In this document: positions 55,512 through 64,000 of the stretch, one piece after another
Layout: each line of letters begins with the position of its first letter
Position numbering within the stretch: the first letter of the stretch is position 1
Assembly (NCBI GenBank): GCA_035236585.1
Contig: CP141128.1
Location: forward strand, 39,042,684-39,106,683
Direction of reading: 5' to 3'
Length of the DNA: 64,000 bases
Source: Warburgia ugandensis
Lineage: Eukaryota > Streptophyta > Magnoliopsida > Canellales > Canellaceae
Position numbers and translations under genes: made by a program
The notes under the pieces: model-generated
Seen by the model: the letters and a program-made list of their open reading frames with translations, nothing else
The model's database searches: none
Told to the model about the DNA's origin: nothing

Positions 55512-57145
55512 CATGCTTCAAATCATTGGGGACAATCTTTAGTTTAGGTTGAGAGGTATAGATATGTATGAGATTATGAGTTTTTCTTATTTCTCTAAAA
55601 AGAAATATGTTTCTAAGGTCAAAATTCCTTTACTGTGATGAGAATTAGATTTCTAAAGCCTAATATTTCTCCTACTTTAACTTGTTATATAAATGCATAT
55701 GATTAATTCTATAGTTTATTCATGTCCTAAAGTATTTTATGAAAGTTAGATCTTGAAATATACTTACACACAGTACATAGTTTAGACTAATAGATGGTTA
55801 GGACTTAAAGACCCCGAGGAGAATCAGTGGAGACCCATAACCAAGTAAATATTAGAGACTATCATCTTTCTAAGGGTTATATGTAGTTCCATAATTTCTT
55901 TAGCATATATAAACTTAAAAAGATCCCAATATCTTTATTTTGGTCAAATGCCAAGAAACAATAGGAATATTAACTTTGTTCCTGAACATTTATTGAATCT
56001 GATAAGCTTTAAGAAACCTAGAAAATGATATAAGCCAACTTTGTTTTAGCCCAAAGACATAAAGCATATCCAGTACATTAATACCACTAGTTAGACCCTT
56101 TGAGCCTCTCGATGAGCCTTTTCTTTTAAAAAAACCCACTTACCTTAATCCAAAACTTAAATAAATATCCATTACTATCTTTAAAAAATGAGTAGAGATG
56201 GTATAAAAAATTTCAAAAAAAAAAACAAAAGTCTAAGTAGTGGAAAAAATCGAAGTGCTTATAAAGAGAAAGCCTTTCTCTCAATGAAATACAAAAGAAA
56301 GTCAAAAATAAATATCAAGAAAAAGAAAATTTGTGAAGAGTGAAAGGAAAAATGGAAAATATATTCACTTTAGTGTAATCGAAGGAAAAGTTTTCCAACA
56401 TTTCTTAAAGAGCTCTACTCATATTTGAAATTTTGAATCCTTTTTATCCTTTCTTTTAGAATCACTCCCAACGCTATATTTCTTCCTCTCTAAAGACCTA
56501 TTGATCTTAAGGTGCAAGATAACATTTTGAGGATATAAATAGGCAGGAAGTAAGATGAACTACCCCTATTGTTCTGGTAATGACATTCATTCTTAGGGAT
56601 CATATTTCTTAGTATTATTTATGCTTAAACTTATGCTAACCACCAGTATCTTTGGATCTAGTCACATAGTGAGGGAATTTTCTTTGACCCCTTTTCTCTG
56701 AGAGCTTTATTTCTAAGTGTATACTAGTGAGAATTCAAGGTCAAAACATTATTTCAATGGAGTATATGCATATTTGTTTATAATTCTAGACTTATGTAGC
56801 ATGTACACACACTGCATTCCTAAATATAACTGTAATAAAATGGCTTTGGTATGTGAGTAACTTGTGAAATTTTTCATTCATATTTATTAAGTTGTTAAAG
56901 TTAGTAAACTGCTAATGGATGAGAATTCTTTAACATGAATAAAGGACTTAGCCTTACTAATTTTTGTGGGTATATTCACTGCAAAATCTCATGAGGCTTA
57001 ACTCATCTACTAAGGGTAACCTAGGGATTTAAGGACTTATTGCATATGCTAAATGCAATCATCAGCACCTCAAAAATGAAAACCATTTTTATTTTCATAA
57101 TTTTTTGCATGTTTTTCTCGGGACTAGAAAATGCTAGTTGGGGGC
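55512..57145 (+). other. Ath-E 3' untranslated region and polypurine tract
   Basis: Begins with the marker AAATCATTGGGGACAATCTT (55521-55540) and follows the family 3' region to GTTGGGGGC before the LTR. No coding sequence. Confidence 0.75.
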
Positions 57146-57205
57146 TGTGATGAGTATGCAATTTTGTATAAAAGAGTACCCAATTAGTAGTCCATGTATT
57201 ATAAT
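57146..57205 (+). repeat. First 60 bp of Ath-E 3' LTR
   Basis: TGTGATGAGTATGCAATTTT... to TCCATGTATTATAAT, broken by the Tekay LTR that starts at 57206. The continuation is not found on the other side of that block. Confidence 0.8.
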
Positions 57206-58820
57206 TGTAATAACCCCAATTTTAGTAATTGATTGAGAAAATCAATAAAGTTTGAGTTTCAGAAATATCGGGCTGAAATATTAGGGTTATTTAGAATATA
57301 CTTCATATAAAAATAAAATCAAGGAATAAGACATGTACAACTGAAATTAAACTTAGCAAACCCTTCAGAATGACTGTAAGCACAACAAATTCTGAATTAG
57401 GATGAAAAATCCTTAATTTTCTTCATTTTTGGACAAAAGGGTAAAATAGTAATTTTACCCAAAAATCAAAATCTGAGACATCAAAATTTAGAATATGCTG
57501 AGAAATATGAATCCAATGCCACTAAGTACGCTCAATTCCGAGATCATGGGAATAAACCCAAATTTTTTTTATATATAAAGGGTAAAATGGTCTTTTTTAC
57601 ACCATGTGGAGCCCACAAGGGACCCAAAAATGAATCCTATTGCCAGACCACATGAAATCATGGGTCAAACCATACCATCTGGTCTTGGGGAAGTAGGTGG
57701 AGAATGGGAGAATCCAATGCTTATTTAATAATAAAAAATTAACCATCATTAATGCATATCATCATGAAAGAAGACCAAAATGCCTATAAATACAACCCCA
57801 AAAATTCCTCCAAAAATATTCATAAAAATCCCACGAAATTTTCTTCACTTCCCCTACAAATCTAGACCTAGATCCAACCCCAAAAACCCAAAACTCTCAA
57901 GAGATCTCCCTCTTTCCATTTTCTTTTTCTCTCTAGATTGGTACAAGAGACCTAAAATCAATTAGGCACTCTGTTCCAGATCTAATATCACAAATTCTAC
58001 CGTCCAAAACTTTCCAACATACCTTATCTACAAAAATCCTAAAGAAATTTTGAGATCCAATGGTTCAAACAATGGCAATCATAAGAAAGGTGGATCTTGG
58101 CCCATATCTTCATCAAAAGGGTATTCTCTTAAATTGGACCATATAACTAATATTTTTCTCCAATCAGGTAGGTGGAAATACTTTCTGTATAGGTTTACTA
58201 GTGTTTTATGAAATTTTTAATCTATTGTAATTTATTTTGGTAACAAAATCATAAAAATAAAGTAAACAACAGAACCTTCAATTCAAGATGATTGAGTGCT
58301 TAAATGGAAAATTTGAACTTACCAATCGATCTAGAATGGTCCAAAACCTCTAGGTTAGCATTTTCACAAGGATTGGATAAGTTTTTAGCCCTCAATTGAT
58401 AGGGGATTGATTGGACGGTCTAGAACGGACTGTCCGATCTCTCGATCAGACGAAGCCCAGGACACCGCATGCGACGCACCAAGAAAACGTAGCACATGGA
58501 AGCGTTTCCTTGCGCACGATGCGCATGGGACATCCTCCCAAGCCGGATGACGATGCTTCTGTAAAAACCTAGAGCGGATGTGCCCGCCTCGCGTGCCGCA
58601 CGCATCCATGGACGTCCCGTACGGGAGCTTCCGTGTCTCGTCCGCGATGGACGCACCCGATGAACCGAGCGTTCCGCCCAGCTCATTTTCACCCGACTAA
58701 TCTGGGCCGTCCATTCCAATGGGCCCAAATCAGATGTAAGCCCTAGGAATGGGCTGTCAACTTCCAGATCTGATTCTAGAGCCATATGAACTCTAAATCG
58801 AGATCGAAAAGAGGCTATGG
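57206..58820 (+). repeat. Tekay LTR 5' part, plus strand (Tek-4), left arm of long inverted repeat
   Basis: Starts TGTAATAACCCCAATTTTAG and runs to ...GAGGCTATGG. Reversed, it matches 61890-63569 over its whole length, including the CpG-rich block. It stops exactly where Tek-5 begins. Frames at 57780-57965 and 58385-58911 are artefacts of this LTR. Confidence 0.82.
58425..58720. other. CpG-rich block in Tek-4
   Basis: Repeated GACGCACC/GGTGCGTC-like and CGCATG motifs in AT-rich DNA. Mirrored at 62030-62290. Its open frames (58420-58911 minus) lack known motifs. Confidence 0.6.
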
Positions 58821-59229
58821 TGTGACGACCCGGGTTTTTGAAATATGATTTGCAAAGTATTTTGAAAGGCAGGGCCCTTAAGAGTGTAAAAAAAAAAATT
58901 TTGCAAAACAAAGCAGCGAAAATTCTTTTCTTTAGAACTTGTTTTGAAAACCCAAGTCACCACTTCATACATAATATAAGTACAATTTGTGTACAAAATA
59001 AAATTCCATTGAAGGAATATACTTTTATTAAATTCCAGGATCCATCTAGTGGTTCACAATATAGCCAAATCTAGTACAATACTTGTCCAAATTACATAAT
59101 CCAAAACTCAAGCTCACCATACAATAAAACTCTCAACAAAGAAAAATACATGTCTTCAAGGGTATACCTTGAAGATTATTCTCTTCAAGTCTTCTATAGT
59201 CTTCAGCTCCTAACTCTCCTTCCATGTAT

Positions 59230-59273
59230 CTGAGATATTGCAACAAGTACAATATCTCAGCAAGCAATGCTTG
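59230..59273 (-). promoter_or_regulatory. Double hairpin in Tek-5
   Basis: CTGAGATATTG...CAATATCTCAG (59230-59260, 11-bp stem) followed by CAAGC-AAT-GCTTG (59261-59273), the reverse of the order in plus-strand copies. Confidence 0.8.
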
Positions 59274-60639
59274 GTAGGGGATTTAAGAAACATAATAATT
59301 GACAAGGTAATTCCAATACTTCATAATCTTATTATCCTTAAACATACTCTTTACTTTGTAAGTTATATATATCTATATACATACATACCCTTCATGGGTA
59401 AACCAGTTAAATTTGTGAAAGTAGTCAAATATCATTCCCAACTAAGCTGATCAATTCTCTTTATTTTGAGAATTGAGTATTACAGCTAATCTTATACTGA
59501 GAATTTCCCTTCTTGAAAAATATTGGTAATATACAATTACCTAGCATTTCATTATGCTATAACATAAGGCATTTCACTATGCCTATTCTCATATACATCA
59601 TAGTGCAAAATAATTAAAAAGGTTGCTATGCTGCAGTCTGATCCGTACTAGCGCCTCGGATAACTACCCTGTTCACCACTGATACCACAGTGGAAAATAT
59701 TATGTCACTGCCCGTATGGGGGGGCAAGACTTTCACAGTGGTGGCCTTCCCATAATTGCCACCACCTGACTTTTAGCCTCTCTTAGGGCAAGGTATCATC
59801 ACATCATCAAATTTCAAAGAGCAGGTGGCCAAACCCTCATAACTCCTCTAGCAATAGCATTCCCCTAGGCTTATGCCTATTAAAACAAACTCACAAGCCT
59901 CCAAGCTTGTATGTAAAATAGATTCCATATGTATCAGACCATATGCCTATTTACTTAGGGCTGAAATATTTCCTAGTCCCCTATTCCCTTATAGTTTAGT
60001 CCTTAACCATCTTATATGTGTTTGGTTGGATCATAAGGTTTTCAAGAGATTTAATACAAGTATTATCATTACTCTTGTCAACATAAGATCATGAGTACAA
60101 TCATGTGTGCATTCATCAAATCCTCCTACCTTTAAGGATTGATCTCTTTTCCCCAATCTTCCATTATCCTGATTGATGTATGTAATCTGTACATCCATAC
60201 ATATTGTCAATATATAAATTATGAACAATCCTATTGATCACTAGATCTGATGATTAGAATGATCTTTAGATCATTCATATCTAAGTATTTTTCTATCTCT
60301 AAGTCTTTGTATGTCCATCTCCTTGATCTTGATCTTTCATAGATCCATTGATTGATAATCTACACATGTTGATAAAGATCAAGGTCTTAAATCTTCTATC
60401 ATCTAGTTCTTCTTTGATCTAAGTTCAATTATTGGATCATCCCTATGGAGGATGATCTTGGTTTTCTTCCTTGAATTATCTTTGATCAAGGGTTTGGATT
60501 ATCTAATCTAATGAACTATAACAAGTATACTAATAAACATGCATACTAAGTACAATATAGTGTTCTTATTCTTATTGTTCTTGATCATCCAAGATTTAAT
60601 GGATCTTGTTTGATCATCCTTATCTTACTTACTGTTTTT

Positions 60640-61430
60640 ATTAGGGTTAGGTAATTTACTAACCTTTTATGCTCTTATTATTATTATTATTCAACCGATT
60701 AATGTCTTTGGTTGAAGGTAGCTTATTCAAGCCTAAATCTAGAGTGCTCCTCTTATTTCCAATTGGCTAAGGCTTACTAGCTGAATGGGTGAACACAAAG
60801 TGGTTACTTCAATCCTCATGTAAGGAGGCGTTTAGACCTCACAAACATCAACGGAAGGTAGGGGAAGAGCGAGGCTCTATTAGATATCCCCCTTAACCAC
60901 TATGTTCATCATTCACTAGAATGACCATAGCTCAACCTTTCATAAGGTTCCTATAAGCATGTTTACCCTAAGTACTCTTTCTAATGGATTTTAATTAAGT
61001 CCATGAATATTTATAATGTCATTCATGGGGTTTATTATTCTTTTCTTAATTTGGGCCAAGGATTTGATAATCCTTATATTGTCCTACTAACTATAGCCCT
61101 TACTAATTAAGTCCAAAGTACTCCATTCTTATTTGTGTAATGAAACTCTACTTTCTCATTAGAATACGTTTTTGGTGTTTTATGCTCTTTATCTCATAAT
61201 AAGTAAATCTACTAATAACATTCAACCATAAATGAATTATAAATTTAAAGCATAAAACTACATAATTTAACATTCAATGATAATGAGGCAAGGTACTTAA
61301 ATTAAATCTAACACCTTATGATAACAATGAAATCACATATCATGCTAAAGTCTAAATGTTATACTAGCATGCTTTATAACATAATCATATTTAAAATGCT
61401 ATGAAACTAATTACATTAACATTTTTAGAA
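60640..61430 (-). repeat. Athila leader fragment, minus strand, inside Tek-5
   Basis: Reversed, it reads the Athila leader: AATCCTTGGCCCA (near 61065), CATGCTTATAGGAACC (60950s), GAGGTCTAAACGCCTCCTTACATGAGGATTG (60810-60840), AGCTAGTAAGC and AGATTTAGGCTTGAATAAGCTACC (60715-60780), parallel to 52560-52910 of Ath-E. It splits GATC-rich LTR text. The ends are unclear and include a (TTA)n run at 60669. Confidence 0.65.
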
Positions 61431-62029
61431 ACCTTTACTTATGATCCAACCATTTGATCTTAGATCTTTTCCTTTGATTAAGTATTTTAGTTATATTTAG
61501 GGAATTTTCTCTATTAAGGTCAAAAGATCATATTGATCTATTTTTTTCATAATCCATCCATGATTTCCTTGGATTTCATCATATCAAAATTTATTCTTTC
61601 CATCCCAAGGGTCTGATCACACTTGATCTCATTAATCAAGTGGATCCCTTTGTATTTTTAGGGTTTTTTTACCATAATGGGTAGATCCCTTAATATATCT
61701 CATATATATCTAATTAAACCATAGATCTCACTTTATTTCAATAGTATATCATTATTAAAACATGTTTTTAAGATCTGATCATCTCAGATCTTGAAAATCT
61801 AAGTAATTGGAAACTTATTTCTTTAATACAGAAAGTTTTTACTTAATAAAATATCTATTTTATCATTTCATAAGAAAATATAGGTTTCAAGCTTTCCATA
61901 GCTTCTTTCTGATCTCAATTTGGAGTTCAGATGACTCCGAAATTGAAGTTGGAAGTTCACAGTCCTTCCTAGGGCCTGGATTTGATCTGGGCCCAAGGAA
62001 CGGACGACCCAGATTAGTCGGGCAGAATG

Positions 62030-62290
62030 AACCAAATTGGGCGGTCGCGTTCGGTTCGTCGGGCGCGTCCGCTGGGAGGAAATGACGAAGCACCATTGCG
62101 GGGCGTCCACAGACACGGACGGGATGAGCAAAACACTCATCGTCTGCGCGCCCACAAACGGGGCTGTCGCTAGGCGCGTCCACTCGTGCATTTGACAGAA
62201 GCGTTGTCCTCTCGCTTGGGATGATGCTCCATGCACAGCGCACGCGCCGTTCCGTCGGTGCGTCACGTGTGCGTCTTGGGCGTCGTTTGA
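62030..62290. other. CpG-rich block in Tek-5
   Basis: Counterpart of 58425-58720. Frames at 61807-62085 plus and 61868-62329 minus are products of base composition. Confidence 0.6.
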
Positions 62291-63569
62291 TCCAGAGATC
62301 GGACAGTCCATTTTGGACCGTCCAATCAATCCTCTTTCAATTGAGGGCCCAAAACATCTCTAATTTTTATGAAAATTCTACCCTAGAGGTTTTGGACCCT
62401 TCTAGATTGATTGGTGTAGTCAGATTTTTTATCTGAACACTCTATCATCCATAATTAAGGGTTCTGTTGTTTACTTTATTTTTACTTTTTTATTACCAAA
62501 ATAAATTACAGTAAAATAAAAATTACATAAAACAGTACTAAACATCTATGAAAAGGATTTCCACCTACCTGATTGGAGAGAAAACCTCGGTTATATGCTC
62601 AATTTAAAAAAATACCTTGTTGATGAAGATATGGCCTAAAATCCACCTTTCTTGCAAATATTCCTTGTTTGAACCGTTGGATCTTGAAATTTCTTTGGGG
62701 GTTTTGTAGAATAGATATGTTGGGAAGTTTTGGATGGTGTAATTGATCAAATTAGATCTGGAACAGAGTGCCTAATTGATTTTAGCTCTCTTGTTCCAAT
62801 CTAAAAGGAAAAACAAGTTGAAAAGAGATCTATCTCTTAGAAATTTTGGGTTTTAGGGGAGGGATCTAGATCTAATTTTTCAGGGAGAGTGAAGAGAATT
62901 TCGTGGAGATTTTATGAGGATCTTTGGAGGATTTTTGGGGTTGTATTTATAGGCATTTTGGGTCTTTTTTCATGATTATAATATTTTATTTTTTATTATT
63001 AAATGGCATGAAAGTCTTCCATGCTCCATTTTTTCTTCCCCATGCCTAATTTTTCTTCCCCAAGACTAGCTGATGTTTGTTGACCCATGATTCATGTGGG
63101 CTGCTGATAAAATTGATTGTTGGGTCCCTTGTGGGCCCCATGTGAGCCCCACATGGTGTAAAAAGAATGTTTTGCCATTTATGCATAAAATTTTGGGTTT
63201 TATTCCGATGATCTTGGATTTGAGTGTACTTAGTGGCGTTGGATTCATATTTCTTAGTACATTCTAAATTTTGATGTTTCATATTTTGATTTTTGGGATA
63301 TTTTGATTTTTGGGTAAAATTACTATTTTACCCCTTTTGTCCAAGAAATGAAGAAACTTAAGGATTTCTCATCTGTATTCAAAATTTGTCATGCTTACAG
63401 TCATTTTGAAGATTTTTCTAAGTTTAATTTCAATTTTACATGTCTTATGATTTGATTATACTTCTATAAAAAGTATATTTTAAATAACCCTAATATTTCA
63501 GCCCGAAATATCTGAAACTCAAACTTTATTGATTTTTCTCAATCAATTACAAAAATTGGGGTTATTACA

Positions 63570-64000
63570 GCTGGCATCTTTGGAGGTGGAGTAGGTGGAA
63601 TTAGATAGGATGAGAGTTTAGGAAGGTGGAGTAGCTAGAATGGTAGGACTCTTGAATGGAAATTCAAATTCTGGTGCTGCTTAGGGGTTGAGGTGAAAAG
63701 TGAGGAAAAAGTGACAAAAACACCAAAAATAGAAGGCTCTCATCCTATTGGTCCACATGCCATCTTATCCTAATAAGATTTTCCTTGATTATCTTCAAAA
63801 TATCTCATGGATAAACCTCTTAACTTTCCTCCAATCCTAACCTTCCATTTAGCCTAGCTTGATGGCTTAAATGGCTAACTTTGAAGGCTCCATTGGCTAG
63901 GCTTCATGGCTGGCTTTGGAAGCTTCTTTGGCTTGGTTTGGTGGTTGGCTTAGCTCCTTAACTTATCACCTTGTCTATGGCTTGAATTTAGCTAAAGTGG
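63570..64000 (-). repeat. Athila LTR fragment, minus strand (Ath-G), cut by window edge
   Basis: Matches 1590-2040 of Ath-F in the same orientation, including AGGCTCTCATCCTATTGGTCC (63730s) and the reversed AAGCCA-rich block (63840-64000). Confidence 0.8.

Larger units (their letters stand above)
58821..63569 (-). repeat. Tekay LTR, minus strand, with nested Athila fragment (Tek-5)
   Basis: Left end TGTGACGACCCGGG (complement of an LTR 3' end), right end AAAATTGGGGTTATTACA (complement of an LTR 5' end). In order it holds the reversed double hairpin (59230-59273), a block related to Tek-2 43250-43450 (59640-59880), GATC-rich text (60230-60630 and 61440-61800) split by a reversed Athila leader, a CpG-rich block (62030-62290), and the arm matching Tek-4. 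No 5-bp duplication: TATGG precedes it and GCTGG follows. Confidence 0.8.

Noticed and set aside
58420..58911. 163-codon minus-strand frame and the 153-codon frame at 61868-62329
   Set aside because: Both lie in the CpG-rich LTR block, in mirrored copies, overlap frames on other strands, and do not keep the same reading frame between the two copies.
57206..63569. A foldback or DNA transposon with 1.6-kb terminal inverted repeats
   Set aside because: The ends are Tekay LTR ends, the centre contains the rest of a minus-strand Tekay LTR with its hairpins, and there is no target duplication.

Overview
The window reads as intergenic heterochromatin from a seed-plant nuclear genome. It is AT-rich and almost entirely made of old, nested LTR retrotransposons, with a plant RTE-type LINE and two CACTA-like arrays. 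Primer-binding sites match initiator-Met tRNA and Asp tRNA, the usual primers of plant Tekay/Del and Athila elements, and the polyproteins are plant Ty3/gypsy. I found no intact host gene, rRNA, tRNA or CRISPR array. Every coding region is broken by stops and frameshifts. The species cannot be named from this sequence.

Two families supply most of the DNA. Athila-type (LTR TGTGAT...ACCTCA, degenerate Asp-tRNA site) is present as: Ath-F (1-2477, minus), Ath-A (5899-10654 resuming at 21239), Ath-B (10655-21238, inserted in the LTR of Ath-A), Ath-C (about 21451-33575), Ath-D (33576-50154), Ath-E (50155-57205) and Ath-G (63570-64000, minus). Tekay/Del-type chromovirus (LTR TGTAAC..., iMet-tRNA site) is present as: Tek-1 (22013-32393, with gag-pol, duplication ATAAT), Tek-2 (solo LTR 40625-44556, ATGGG, splitting the Ath-D integrase), Tek-3 (minus solo LTR 47121-49953, AAGAT, inside the Ath-D 3' LTR), Tek-4 and Tek-5 (57206-63569, two opposed LTRs forming a long inverted repeat) and a 116-bp miniature at 15873-15988 (CTATC).

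Other layers are a CACTA-like element with palindrome arrays (about 2750-5898), a second such array in Ath-E (54975-55511), a minus-strand RTE LINE inside the Tek-1 5' LTR (23388-24725), an unidentified 461-bp insertion with a 16-bp duplication (9488-9948), a Tat-like integrase scrap (51059-51253) and a possible copia scrap (32711-32998).

No set of genes here works together as a system. The most interesting signals are structural. A double hairpin in all five hairpin-bearing Tekay-type LTR copies has paired (compensatory) changes in one copy. The 116-bp miniature LTR has a perfect target duplication. An Athila subfamily (Ath-E, partly Ath-A) carries a Tyr/Gln-rich ORF where gag-pol should be. 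A palindrome is conserved in the Athila 3' region. The GC-rich blocks inside Tekay LTRs and several regular tandem arrays also stand out.
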